DNA of 64,000 bases from Anaerolineales bacterium. GTDB taxonomy: Bacteria; Chloroflexota; Anaerolineae; Anaerolineales; Villigracilaceae. The notes beneath the pieces were generated by a model, which ran no database searches, had not been told where the DNA came from, and saw only the letters and a list, made by a program, of their open reading frames with translations. Position numbers and translations under genes: made by a program. Location of the stretch: contig JAIXKJ010000008.1 of NCBI GenBank assembly GCA_026928255.1, forward strand, positions 845,298 through 909,297, given 5' to 3'. This document shows, in pieces, positions 24,810 to 33,671 of the stretch (positions are counted from its first letter, which is position 1; each line of letters begins with the position of its first letter).

Positions 24810-26003
24810 ATGAAATTCAACTTTCGGCTCTTTTGGCGAACCTTCTATCGCTCTTTCTTTGACTCGAAAAACACGCCCGCCCGCCTGACCAAAAAACGCC
24901 TAGCCTTCTTAGCCTTGTTTTACGCCGTTTGGCCCCTCGGACAAATCGCGCATTGGTTCTTCTTCCGGCTCGACGACCTGCTCTTTCCCGCCTACAAAAA
25001 TCAAGCGATTGAAAAGCCGCTTTTCATTTTAGGAAATTTTCGCAGCGGCTCGACCTTCCTTCACCGTTTGCTCTCGCGCGACGCGGAAACCTTTACCAGC
25101 CTGACGACTTGGGACATCTACCTCACGCCTTCCGTTACGCAAAAGAAAATTACGCAACTCGTCGCGCGTTTAGACAACAAATATCTCGGCGGCGTTTTGC
25201 ATCGCGCCTTGTTCGCCTTCGACCGCGCCACGCTCGGCAAGTTGAAAATTCACCCCATTTCATTTTTTCAACCCGAAGAGGACGAGAACATCCACCTGCA
25301 CATTTGGGACGGATTTTTCGTTACCTTTCTCTTCCCCTTCATGGACGAGTTCCCCGATTACATCCATTTCGACCAAGCCTTAAGCGCCGAACACAAACGG
25401 CGCATTATGACTTTTTATAAATCCATGTTGCAGCGTCATCTCTACGCCAACGGCGCAAAATATTTCGTCGCAAAAAATCCGGCTTTCAGCGCCAAAATCG
25501 AAACGCTGGTTGAATTTTTTCCCGACGCGCGCATTCTCTACCTCGCCCGCAATCCGCTCGACATGCTGCCGTCCACCGTTTCGTGGATTAATTACGCCCG
25601 CAGTCAATTCACGGGTCCCAACGCGGGATATATCTACATTGACGAAATCCTTGAGATGACCGCGCATTGGTATCGTCATCCGCTTCGTTACATAGACGCG
25701 CACCCTTCGCCGCGCAACTTAATCGTCAACTACGACGATTTGATCCAACGCCCGGAAGCGGTCATTCGCGGATTCTACGAACAGTTTGGCTATCCCGATA
25801 AACCGGGTCTGCCCGTTATCATTGACCAAGCCGTCAAAGAAACGCTGACCTTCAACAGCGATCATTCGTACTCCTACGAACGCATGGGCTTTACCCGCGA
25901 AGAAATCGTCGAACGCTACCGAGATATTTTCGAGCGCTTCGGTTTTGAAACGCGAGACGAAGAAGCGCTAATCTCCGTCCCGCGTTTGCAACTCGAACGC
26001 TGA
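24810..26003 (+). CDS. sulfotransferase family protein
   Basis: 397 residues. The 5'-PSB loop for PAPS is FILGNFRSGSTFLHRLL (about 71-87) and a 3'-PB-like LYLARNPLDMLPSTVSW segment follows near 247. The N-terminal 60 residues contain a hydrophobic stretch (AFLALFYAVWPLGQIAHWFF) that may anchor it. It would move sulfate from PAPS to a glycan or lipid; the acceptor is unknown. Ends 2 nt from the end of convergent pyrB with no visible terminator. Confidence 0.85.
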   Translation: MKFNFRLFWRTFYRSFFDSKNTPARLTKKRLAFLALFYAVWPLGQIAHWFFFRLDDLLFPAYKNQAIEKPLFILGNFRSGSTFLHRLLSRDAETFTSLTTWDIYLTPSVTQKKITQLVARLDNKYLGGVLHRALFAFDRATLGKLKIHPISFFQPEEDENIHLHIWDGFFVTFLFPFMDEFPDYIHFDQALSAEHKRRIMTFYKSMLQRHLYANGAKYFVAKNPAFSAKIETLVEFFPDARILYLARNPLDMLPSTVSWINYARSQFTGPNAGYIYIDEILEMTAHWYRHPLRYIDAHPSPRNLIVNYDDLIQRPEAVIRGFYEQFGYPDKPGLPVIIDQAVKETLTFNSDHSYSYERMGFTREEIVERYRDIFERFGFETRDEEALISVPRLQLER

Positions 26004-26005
26004 TT

Positions 26006-26986
26006 TTACGCTTTGCCCAGAACCATCGCCAATAACGCCATGCGCGCATAAAGCCCGTATTCCATTTGGCGGAAGTATGCCGCGCGCGGGTCGTCGTCAA
26101 AATCGGCGGAGATTTCGTTCACGCGCGGCAGCGGGTGCATGACGATCATTTTCTCTTTTGCCGCTTTCATAATTTCAGGGTTAATCACATACGCGCCCTT
26201 GACCGCTTCATAATCGGAGAGGTCTTCAAAGCGCTCTTTTTGCACGCGGGTAACGTACAGCACGTCGGTGGTTGGCAAAATTTCTTCCAACGCGGAATAT
26301 TCCGTTTGCGAAACGCCCTTCGCGCCGACTTCCTCCACAACATCTTGCGGCATCTTCAAAATATCCGGCGAGACATAATTAAGTTTGACGTTGCTAAATT
26401 GCGAAAGCAACCGCGCCAGCGAATGAACGGTGCGCCCGTACTTCAAATCGCCGAGCAGCGTTACGTTCAAATCGTCGAGCCGACCGAGTTCCTCTAAAAT
26501 GGTCAACGTGTCGAGCAAGGCTTGCGTGGGATGTTCGCCCACGCCGTCGCCCGCGTTGATGATCGGCTTCTTCGCCGCCTTCGCCGCAATCGCCGCCGAC
26601 CCCGTTTCGGGATGACGCAAGACGATAACGTCCGTGTAGCATTCCAGCGTGCGGATGGTGTCCGCTAAACTTTCGCCTTTGGTTACCGACGAATACTTCA
26701 CCTCGTTAATCGGAATGACGCTGCCGCCGAGTCGTTCCATCGCCGCCGTGAACGACGACGAAGTGCGCGTGGACGGTTCGTAAAATAAATTGGCGAGAAT
26801 CTTCCCTTTGAGCAAATCAAACGTGCCGACGCGCTCGACCATGCCACGCATTTGTTGCGCCACGCCGAAGACGTACTCTAAATCGGCGCGGCTAAACTGC
26901 TTGACCGAGATAATGTCTTTGCCGTACCAAGCGGCGTTTTTGTTTTCGCCGAAGGGCAGGTAAGGGGATGAAGAATTTGTGGGCAT
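26006..26986 (-). CDS. pyrB: aspartate carbamoyltransferase catalytic subunit
   Basis: 326 residues. Carbamoyl-phosphate site [12 protein letters not shown], the HPETGSA and [14 protein letters not shown] aspartate-side motifs, and HPLPRVNEI near the C-terminus. Commits carbamoyl phosphate and Asp to pyrimidine synthesis. No pyrI follows. The 5' leader (26987-27067) contains a strong terminator and a second hairpin CTCGCC/GGCGAG (27014-27031), so attenuation is possible though not shown. AGGAG ribosome site. Confidence 0.95.
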   Translation of the reverse strand: MPTNSSSPYLPFGENKNAAWYGKDIISVKQFSRADLEYVFGVAQQMRGMVERVGTFDLLKGKILANLFYEPSTRTSSSFTAAMERLGGSVIPINEVKYSSVTKGESLADTIRTLECYTDVIVLRHPETGSAAIAAKAAKKPIINAGDGVGEHPTQALLDTLTILEELGRLDDLNVTLLGDLKYGRTVHSLARLLSQFSNVKLNYVSPDILKMPQDVVEEVGAKGVSQTEYSALEEILPTTDVLYVTRVQKERFEDLSDYEAVKGAYVINPEIMKAAKEKMIVMHPLPRVNEISADFDDDPRAAYFRQMEYGLYARMALLAMVLGKA

Positions 26987-27039
26987 AAATTGAGTCTCCT
27001 AAAATTTGAAATTCTCGCCGCAGCAGGCGAGAGGTATAA

Positions 27040-27067
27040 AAAAAGCCTGACATGTGTCAGGCTTTTT
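27040..27067 (-). terminator. terminator or attenuator upstream of pyrB
   Basis: Perfect 13-bp arms AAAAAGCCTGACA/TGTCAGGCTTTTT around 2 nt, with seven T residues on the minus strand. It lies after the nucleotidyltransferase gene and 54 nt before pyrB on the same strand. Confidence 0.88.
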
Positions 27068-27196
27068 GAAAACAAATTAATGAAAATGGAAAGCGCGCCG
27101 CGCAGCGTTTTCTGGCGCAAGAGCAAAAGTTGACGGATTCTTTCTCGAAACATCGGCGCGATTATACTCGCATTTTTCTGCTTGTCTAGGCAGGAA

Positions 27197-28219
27197 TTAG
27201 AAACTGGTCGAGAGGTCGGCGTCCAAGCCGTTGGCGGCGGCGATCTCTTCCAGCAAAATTTCAATTTCGTCGAGGAAGTGATCGAGCGCGGACGTCTTTT
27301 CCGCGAAGCCGTCAATCAAGCCCAACGCGGCGCAGGCGGAGCGCCAAAATTCGAGATGGTCGCCGCTCAACACAGCGGCGGATAAAGTCCAAGTGTAAAG
27401 AAGAGGCCAGAGCGCGGAAAGCGGCGTGTCGCTTTCGAGCAAGGCTTTGATGCCTTTTTCGTAGTAATTTTGGCGCGTCGGGTGAATCCGCATTTCCACG
27501 CCGGGCGTTTCGGCGGCAAGTTTGAAGGCGTGCTTCCAATCGTTGAGCCAGCCTTTGACTTGGTCGAGGTTGGTTTGATTCGCGCCGAGCAAAGCGTAAA
27601 CGGCGGCGAGCAGGTTCGGGCGCTGCGCGGATTCGGCGCGGACGGGGAAGTCGAGCAACAGGCGGCGTTCCCAAATGGGCGCGCCGCTTAACTCGGCGAC
27701 GGCGTTAATCGCGTGAAAAAGCGAATCCATATATTTGCGAATTTCGCGCGCCCCGACTTCGCCTTCGTGTTCGGCAATTTCAAACCAAATGTTGCGCGCT
27801 TTGGAGAGCAGCGCGTGGCAGCGTTGCAAAGTCAGCGGCGGCTGTTCAAACTCGAAGCCCGCCCGCAGACTGGCTTGGATGAAGTCGAAAAATTTTTCGC
27901 GCTCGTAGAGCAAAACGGGGTCGTACATCTCCCAGCCCAGCCACGGGTCGCCGCGCAACTCGCGCGGATTTTTGAATTCGTCTTGGGCGCGGCGGCGGAT
28001 GTCGAGGTGAAAGTCGGGCGTCAGTTTGACGAACTCGCGCGTTTTCTGCGGCGGCGTTTTGTGGACGAAGACCAAGTCAATGTCGGCGCTTCCGCCGAGC
28101 ATCGGCTCGACGCGCAACGATCCGCTTAAGTAAGCGGCGACGATGTCGGGATCGTTGTAGGCTCGTTCTTGAACAGTCTCTTTGGCAATGCGTAAAAGCG
28201 AATCTTTGGTAACGCGCAT
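27197..28219 (-). CDS. nucleotidyltransferase-fold protein
   Basis: 340 residues. N-terminal polymerase-beta-like fold: YLSGSLRVEPMLGGSADIDLVFV holds the GS motif and the DxD pair (residues about 31-52), with a third acidic strand DFHLDIRRR. A helical C-terminal part follows (130-340). Such proteins add a nucleotide or nucleotidyl group to a drug, protein or RNA; the target is unknown. Starts 6 nt after the deoxynucleoside kinase gene, so co-transcribed. Confidence 0.75.
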   Translation of the reverse strand: MRVTKDSLLRIAKETVQERAYNDPDIVAAYLSGSLRVEPMLGGSADIDLVFVHKTPPQKTREFVKLTPDFHLDIRRRAQDEFKNPRELRGDPWLGWEMYDPVLLYEREKFFDFIQASLRAGFEFEQPPLTLQRCHALLSKARNIWFEIAEHEGEVGAREIRKYMDSLFHAINAVAELSGAPIWERRLLLDFPVRAESAQRPNLLAAVYALLGANQTNLDQVKGWLNDWKHAFKLAAETPGVEMRIHPTRQNYYEKGIKALLESDTPLSALWPLLYTWTLSAAVLSGDHLEFWRSACAALGLIDGFAEKTSALDHFLDEIEILLEEIAAANGLDADLSTSF

Positions 28220-28225
28220 AAATCT

Positions 28226-28861
28226 CTACTCCATCGGCAGGGCGGGTTGATATGGCGGCAGCCCCAGCGCTTCGCGGATGCGGTTCTCGATAAAATTGAC
28301 ATGCTCCGCGTTTTGAACGAAGTCTAAATCGTCCATGTCAATTTTCAAAATCGGCGTGCGGTCAAACGGTTTAGAAAAAAAATTATCGTAAGCGGCGTTT
28401 AATTCTTCGATATAAGCGCGTTCGATTTGACGTTCGTAAGGTCGGTCGCGCAGGGCGATGCGGCGCATGAGCGTTTCGGTGGAGGCTTGCAAGTAAACCA
28501 GCAAATCGGGCTTTGGAATTTTTTCGCCCAGCGCTTCGTGGACTTTGTAGTACATGTCCAATTCGTCGCCTTTAAGGTTGATGCTGGCGAAGAGCGCGTC
28601 TTTGGCGAAGGTGTAATCGGCGACGAGGTTTCTTTTCGCCGAGAGCGCTTGCGGCGCGACGTTGTTCTGCTGACGATAGCGGCTGAGCAAAAAGAAAATT
28701 TGCGTTTGAAAAGCGTAGCGCGCGCGGTCGCCGTAAAAGTCGGAAAGAAACGGGTTTTCCTCGAACACTTCCAACAGCGCGTCCGCCTCAAAAACGGGTT
28801 GCAGTAAACGCGCCAGCGTGGTTTTCCCCACGCCAATCACGCCCTCGATAGCGACATACAT
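28226..28861 (-). CDS. deoxynucleoside kinase (dGK/dAK-like)
   Basis: 211 residues. P-loop EGVIGVGKTT (7-16), the E-x-N-P-F-L segment (EENPFLSDFYGD), DYTFAKD and a LID region RDRPYERQIE. It phosphorylates deoxyribonucleosides in salvage; base preference cannot be read directly. The start is the ATG at 28859-28861 with GGGAGAA upstream; a longer frame adds 13 residues without a ribosome site. Confidence 0.88.
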   Translation of the reverse strand: MYVAIEGVIGVGKTTLARLLQPVFEADALLEVFEENPFLSDFYGDRARYAFQTQIFFLLSRYRQQNNVAPQALSAKRNLVADYTFAKDALFASINLKGDELDMYYKVHEALGEKIPKPDLLVYLQASTETLMRRIALRDRPYERQIERAYIEELNAAYDNFFSKPFDRTPILKIDMDDLDFVQNAEHVNFIENRIREALGLPPYQPALPME

Positions 28862-28954
28862 CAACAAGTTCTCCCGAATAAGATGATTAAAGGATACCAT
28901 AAAAGAACGAGGGACAAAGGACGGAAGGCAGCGCGATGATTGTATAATCGGCGC

Positions 28955-29956
28955 ATGGCAAAAATTTGCATCACGCCTTTTGTGCAGGGGACGGGCGGCA
29001 TGGCGTCCTTTCGCTTGAAATTTGAGCAGGGATTAAAAGCCCGCAACATCGGCGTAACTTACGATTTAGACGATTCCTACGATGCGCTGTTGGTTATCGC
29101 CGGCACGCGCCGCCTTTTGGATTTGAAGCGCGCGCGCCGACGCGGCGTTCGCGTCGTCCAACGCTTGGACGGCATGAACTGGGTTCAGCGCGTCAGGTGG
29201 TCGGGACTAAAATACACCGTGCGCGCCGAGTATGGAAATTGGATTCTTTCCTTCATCCGCAACCGCCTCGCAGACCGAATCATTTATCAAAGCGAATTCG
29301 TCCGCCGCTGGTGGGAGGCGAAATACGGCGTCGCGTCCGCGTCGGCGAGCGTCATCGTCAACGGCGCGGACTTGTCCGTTTACGCGCCCAACGTCGCCGA
29401 CCAACCGCCCGCCGACGTTTATCGCATGTTGTTGTTGGAAGGCAGTTTGGCGCGCGGCTTAAATTCCGGTTTGTTTTACGGCGTTGCGGTTGCAGAAAAA
29501 ATGGCGGAAAAATATCCGATGGAAGTTGTCGTGGCGGGGACGGTGGACGAAGCGACGCGCAAAAAAATGAAAAGCAAAATCCCCGTGAAATTTCTCGGCA
29601 CAATTCCGCGCGAAGAAATTCCGCGTTTGATTCGGTCGTCGCATGTGATGTACTGCGCCGAGGTCAACCCGCCTTGCCCCAATTCGGTCATCGAAGCGCT
29701 GGCCTGCGGGTTGCCCGTCGTCGGCTTTGAGAGCGGCTCGCTCAAAGAGTTGGTCGGCGACGAAGCGGGCGTGGTCGTCCCTTACGGCGCGAACCCGTGG
29801 AGGTTGGAAACGCCGAACATTAACGCGCTGGCAGAAGCGGCTGAACAAACGCTTGAAGCGCAGAGTCAATTTCGGGCGGCGGCGCGGCGACGCGCGGAAT
29901 CGCGCTTCGGCTTGGAACAAATGGTCGAGTCGTATCTAAACGTCTTGTTGGACTGA
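28955..29956 (+). CDS. GT4-type glycosyltransferase
   Basis: 333 residues, GT-B fold. N-terminal Rossmann part with VQRLDGMN, and C-terminal donor-binding part with the E-x7-E type motif (NPPCPNSVIEALACGLPVVG). Sugar and acceptor are unknown. TATAAT (28943-28948) lies exactly 6 nt before this ATG, so I use it rather than the ATG five codons upstream. First of a three-gene glycan cluster. Confidence 0.85.
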   Translation: MAKICITPFVQGTGGMASFRLKFEQGLKARNIGVTYDLDDSYDALLVIAGTRRLLDLKRARRRGVRVVQRLDGMNWVQRVRWSGLKYTVRAEYGNWILSFIRNRLADRIIYQSEFVRRWWEAKYGVASASASVIVNGADLSVYAPNVADQPPADVYRMLLLEGSLARGLNSGLFYGVAVAEKMAEKYPMEVVVAGTVDEATRKKMKSKIPVKFLGTIPREEIPRLIRSSHVMYCAEVNPPCPNSVIEALACGLPVVGFESGSLKELVGDEAGVVVPYGANPWRLETPNINALAEAAEQTLEAQSQFRAAARRRAESRFGLEQMVESYLNVLLD

Positions 29957-29994
29957 GGACGAAAGACGAAGGATGAATGATGAAGGATGAAGGC
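29957..29994 (+). repeat. GGACGAA/GATGAAG simple repeat
   Basis: AGGACGAAAGACGAAGGATG and variants, continuing into the first codons of the next gene. Same family as 28910-28929, 34552-34608, 35745-35830 and 63169-63278. Confidence 0.65.
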
Positions 29995-31410
29995 TCTCGC
30001 TCTTACGATTTTCTCTGGCTGAGCATTGCGCTTTTGCCGTTGCTTGGGCTGTCGTTTATGCTATCTGTGCCCGCGCAAGATTATTGGTGGTATTTGCGGC
30101 TGGGCAAAGACATTTTGACGCAGGGCGCAATTCCGCTGACGGACGCCATGGGGCACAGCCGCGCGGGCTTGCCGATTTTTTATCAGCAATGGCTTTCGGG
30201 GATTCTCTTTTACGGGGTATATCAAATCGGCGGCGCGGCGCTGACTTTTTTCTTACGCGCCGTTCTCATCGGGTTGACTTACGCCTTAATTTGGCGCTTG
30301 ATGCGTTCCTTCGTCGGCGCGCGCACGGCGACCATGCTCGTGATTGCGCTCGGCATGTCCACGTCCAGCAATTGGATGATTCGCCCGCAGTTGTTCGCCT
30401 ACCCGCTGTTTATCCTTTGTCTCTACGCGGCGCGGAATTGGCAGCAAGGCAACAATAAAACGCTTTTCCTCTTTCCGCTTTCAACGCTGCTTTGGGTTAA
30501 TTTGCACGGCTCGTTCGTCCTGCCGTTTTTGATTGTCGGCGCGGCGCTGATTTTCGGGCGCGGCGAACGCAAGCCGTTGCTCTACGCCGTCGGCGCAATG
30601 CTGGTCGCCAGTTTGCTGAATCCGCGCGGGGTTGACGTCTGGCGTTATCTCGTCTTCATCCTCAACAACCCGTCCGATTATTTGTTCAGCGTCGAGTGGC
30701 GTCCGCCGGTCAACGCCGGCTGGCAGATGAACATCTTCTTCGCCTGGCTGTTGATTTTTCCGGCGCTCGCCGCTTTTTCCAAACAGCGCCTTTCGCGCCT
30801 CGATTGGATTCTCTTTCTCGGCTTCGGCTGGCTGGCGCTTTCGGGCGTTCGCTATGTGATTTGGTTCATGTTCCTGCTGGCGATTTTCAGCGCAAAATTA
30901 ATCGGCGAGTGGACGAACGTGCACATTGACAAACCGATTGAAAAAATCAACCCACGCTTGAACGCGGTCATTGCCGCCGCGCTGCTTTTGCTCTCGCTGA
31001 TTTTTATGCCCGGCGTCCGCGACTCGTGGTGGGAAGGCGCGCCCGATTTATATGAGTTGACCACGACGCCCGTCGCGGCGACAGACTTTTTGCAAGCGCA
31101 TGAAGACTTGCCCGCGCCGCTTTGGAACGATTACGCTTTCGGCTCTTACCTTGAATTTTTTCTGCCCTCGCGCCCGACTTGGATGGACACGCGCATGTAC
31201 AGTTTTCCGCAGGCGATGTGGGAAGAGTACGTCCGCGTTTCGGGCGGCGAAGGCTGGCAAGAGATGTTTGACCGCGAAGGCATTAACCTGCTTTTGCTTT
31301 CGCAAGCCGCGCAGCCGAATTTGATTCGCGCCGTTTCGCAATCGTCCGCGTGGACGTTGGAGTACGAAGACGAGTACGCCGTCGTCTTTTCGCGCCGCGA
31401 GGCAAAATGA
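29977..31410 (+). CDS. polytopic membrane protein of the glycan cluster
   Basis: 477 residues, roughly ten to eleven transmembrane helices and a soluble C-terminal part (about 360-477). The layout is like GT-C or DUF2079-type proteins; an early periplasmic DYWWYLRLGKDIL resembles the D-x-W start seen in such membrane glycosyltransferases, but I cannot fix a family. Its likely start codon lies inside the simple repeat, which then encodes the first residues (MMKDEGS). Ends with an ATGA overlap with the next glycosyltransferase. Confidence 0.75.
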   Translation: MMKDEGSRSYDFLWLSIALLPLLGLSFMLSVPAQDYWWYLRLGKDILTQGAIPLTDAMGHSRAGLPIFYQQWLSGILFYGVYQIGGAALTFFLRAVLIGLTYALIWRLMRSFVGARTATMLVIALGMSTSSNWMIRPQLFAYPLFILCLYAARNWQQGNNKTLFLFPLSTLLWVNLHGSFVLPFLIVGAALIFGRGERKPLLYAVGAMLVASLLNPRGVDVWRYLVFILNNPSDYLFSVEWRPPVNAGWQMNIFFAWLLIFPALAAFSKQRLSRLDWILFLGFGWLALSGVRYVIWFMFLLAIFSAKLIGEWTNVHIDKPIEKINPRLNAVIAAALLLLSLIFMPGVRDSWWEGAPDLYELTTTPVAATDFLQAHEDLPAPLWNDYAFGSYLEFFLPSRPTWMDTRMYSFPQAMWEEYVRVSGGEGWQEMFDREGINLLLLSQAAQPNLIRAVSQSSAWTLEYEDEYAVVFSRREAK

Positions 31411-32516
31411 ACTTCAACGGAAAATTAGGTTTGCAACAGCGCGCGCTGCCGAGTTACCGCGTCCCGTTTTTTGATTTGCTGGCGGAGCGTTGCGAGCGCG
31501 GAATGAGTCTCTTCGCCGGACAACCGCGCCCCGCGGAAATGATCGCCGTCGGCAAAACGCGAATCGCGCAATACGCCGAAGCGGAAAATGTTCATTTGCT
31601 AAACGGCAGATTTTATTTCTGTTATCAAAAGGGGTTTATCCGTTGGCTGGAAGAATCTCAGCCCGACGCGCTGATTTTGGAAGCCAACCCGCGCTATTTG
31701 TCCGCGCCTGCGGCTGTGCGCTGGATGCGCCGACGCGGAAGAAAAGTCGTCGGCTGGGGGCTGGGCGCGCCGAAGCAAAATGCGTTTTGGAAGCAATTTA
31801 TCCGTCAATTTGACGGAATGCTGGCGTACAGTCAACGCGGCGCGGACGAATATGCCGCGCTCGGTTTTCTGCGCGAGAAAATTTTCGTCGCGCATAACTC
31901 CGTCTCCCCCGCGCCAACCTTCAACCCGCAACCTTCAACCTTCAACTTGCAATCTTCAACCTTAAACCTTCACCCTACAACCTTAAACCCGCAACCTGCC
32001 GCCTCCATCCTCTTCGTCGGACGTTTGCAAGCCCGCAAACGAGTCGACTCGCTCATCCGCGCCTGCGCCGAAATGGAGTCCAAACCGCAATTGGTCGTCG
32101 TCGGCGAAGGTCCCGAAAAAGGGGCGTTGCAAAAGTTGGCAAGGGAAGTTTACCCGTCAACGGAATTCGTCGGCGCGAAACACGGCGCGGATTTAATTCC
32201 CTATTTTCAACATGCGGATTTGTTCGTCCTGCCCGGCACTGGCGGGCTGGCGGTTCAAGAGGCGATGAGTTACGGCTTGCCGATCATCGTCGCAAAAGGC
32301 GACGGCACGCAGGATGATTTAGTCCGCGAGAAAAACGGCTGGCAAATTACCCCCGAAGATTACGGCGCGTTAGTTGCGGCGTTGAAAAACGCGCTGACGG
32401 ACAGGGCGCGTTTGCGAGAAATGGGAAAAGAATCGTTTCGCATTGTCGCCGAAGAAATTAACATCCAAAGAATGGCGGATGTCTTCGTCGAGGCGCTGAA
32501 CGCGGTTGCAAAATAA
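31407..32516 (+). CDS. GT4 glycosyltransferase with repeat-encoded linker
   Basis: 369 residues. N-terminal acceptor domain (1-168), donor domain (200-369) with ILFVGRLQARKRVDSLIRAC, VVVGEGPEKG and GTGGLAVQEAMSYGLPII. Between the two domains, residues about 170-198 are a low-complexity string of PSTFNLQ/TTLNPQP units encoded by a CAACCTTCAACCTT repeat, with no counterpart in usual GT4 proteins. The start ATG overlaps the previous stop (ATGA). Works with the two upstream genes, probably on a surface polysaccharide. Confidence 0.87.
   Translation: MNFNGKLGLQQRALPSYRVPFFDLLAERCERGMSLFAGQPRPAEMIAVGKTRIAQYAEAENVHLLNGRFYFCYQKGFIRWLEESQPDALILEANPRYLSAPAAVRWMRRRGRKVVGWGLGAPKQNAFWKQFIRQFDGMLAYSQRGADEYAALGFLREKIFVAHNSVSPAPTFNPQPSTFNLQSSTLNLHPTTLNPQPAASILFVGRLQARKRVDSLIRACAEMESKPQLVVVGEGPEKGALQKLAREVYPSTEFVGAKHGADLIPYFQHADLFVLPGTGGLAVQEAMSYGLPIIVAKGDGTQDDLVREKNGWQITPEDYGALVAALKNALTDRARLREMGKESFRIVAEEINIQRMADVFVEALNAVAK
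31914..32000 (+). repeat. CAACCTTCAACCTT repeat in frame inside a glycosyltransferase
   Basis: About 87 bp of tandem variants of CAACCTTCAACC/CAACCTTAAACC, open in the coding frame. Same family as the intergenic stretches at 42571-42622 and 56502-56556 and the insert at 40890-40920. Confidence 0.85.
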
Positions 32517-32517
32517 A

Positions 32518-32535
32518 GGCGACTCGCGAGTCGCC
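32518..32535. terminator. 18-bp perfect palindrome between convergent genes
   Basis: GGCGACTCGCGAGTCGCC just after the glycosyltransferase stop and just before the end of the minus-strand PH-like gene. No clear T tract, so termination is a guess. Confidence 0.45.
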
Positions 32536-32536
32536 C

Positions 32537-32953
32537 TTACGCAAACCGTTCCTGCAATTTTTTTATAAATTCTTTCTGCCCCGAAGCGTATCGGGTCGCC
32601 AGCGCGTTCAAGCGCAAGTTGATTCGTTCGCCGTTGGTTAAGACGATGACAATCCACTTTTGATTGAGAAATCCGCCGACGCGAACGGATTGAATGTCGT
32701 CGTAGGCAATTTCGCTTACGCCTTTGTTTTCCATCTTCAACGAGAAAAATCCCATTTCCGCCGCGAGCAATAAAATCCGTTTGGACGCGAGCGCGGCGAA
32801 ATAATAACCGCCGCCCATTAGATTTAATCCGTCCGCGCGAATTACCTCGCGCGGCGATTGCGTGAAGAGAAAGCCGACGGCGTTAATCGTTTCGTCGGCT
32901 TCGAGATGCGGCGCAAGTTCGGCTTTGACGAATTCTTCGTAAACGGTCGTCAT
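32537..32953 (-). CDS. PH-like domain protein
   Basis: 138 residues, soluble. The strand pattern (KRILLLAAEMGFFSLKMENKG, then IAYDDIQSVRVGG and WIVIVLTNGERINLRL) with a C-terminal helix fits bacterial PH-like (bPH/YokE) domains. Function unknown. Its start overlaps the HAD gene stop (ATGA), so the two are coupled. Confidence 0.65.
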   Translation of the reverse strand: MTTVYEEFVKAELAPHLEADETINAVGFLFTQSPREVIRADGLNLMGGGYYFAALASKRILLLAAEMGFFSLKMENKGVSEIAYDDIQSVRVGGFLNQKWIVIVLTNGERINLRLNALATRYASGQKEFIKKLQERFA

Positions 32954-33606
32954 AATTTTGTCGGCGTGTCGCCGATAATTTCCCAGCCGCGTTCGACGGC
33001 AATTCTCTTTAAGAGCGCGTCGGGGTAAACCGCAACGGGATGGTCGGCTTTTTCAAGCATGGGCGCGTCTAAAATTGTGTCGCCGTAAGCCACGTCCACG
33101 CGCTCGACTCCCAAGCGGCTGAGGACGCGCTCGATCTTTTTTTCGTCGGCGACGATTTCGCCGACCATGCGTAATTTCCCGTTGACAATTTCCGTCGGCG
33201 TGCCGATGACTTCCGCGCCGATGCGTTTGGCAAACGGCTCGATGAACGGCTCGACCATGCTGCTGGCGATGTACACTTGCGCCCCCGCCTCGCGGTGCGC
33301 GACGAGTCGCGCAATCACGTCTTCGCGACGCTTCTTCCATAAATCTCGCTCCACCAGCCACTCCGAAACGTCGCGCACTTTTTCAGGCGTCGCGTCTTTG
33401 ATGTAGCCGAGACTTTTTATCATCACGTTCTGCCCCCAAACCTGCCCGTTGATGATTTTATTTTTTGCCAAAATGTAAGAGGGCAAAACCGACGCGAGGC
33501 GCCAATTGGCTTCCGCTTTGCTCTGGTTGTGCCGCACCCAGTCCACCACGCCGATAAACGGCGAGCCAGTCGTCAGCGTGCCCATCATATCTGAAACGAC
33601 AATCAT
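32950..33606 (-). CDS. HAD superfamily protein, SerB-like, altered motif I
   Basis: 218 residues. Motif I is SDMMGTLTTG: the nucleophile D6 is present but the second Asp (general acid, D+2) is Met. Motif II SS (IASSMVEPF) and the late GDTILDAPML acidic motif are intact. The helical cap between residues 15 and 100 is of the phosphoserine-phosphatase type. The missing D+2 would reduce phosphatase action, so it could be a phosphotransferase or a binding protein. The start is the ATG at 33604-33606 after AAGGAG. Confidence 0.75.
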   Translation of the reverse strand: MIVVSDMMGTLTTGSPFIGVVDWVRHNQSKAEANWRLASVLPSYILAKNKIINGQVWGQNVMIKSLGYIKDATPEKVRDVSEWLVERDLWKKRREDVIARLVAHREAGAQVYIASSMVEPFIEPFAKRIGAEVIGTPTEIVNGKLRMVGEIVADEKKIERVLSRLGVERVDVAYGDTILDAPMLEKADHPVAVYPDALLKRIAVERGWEIIGDTPTKL

Positions 33607-33671
33607 AGTTGCTCCTTTGAAGTTGGGTAAATTGTGTCGTTGCAAAAAACTCTGCGAAGTATAATCGGATT

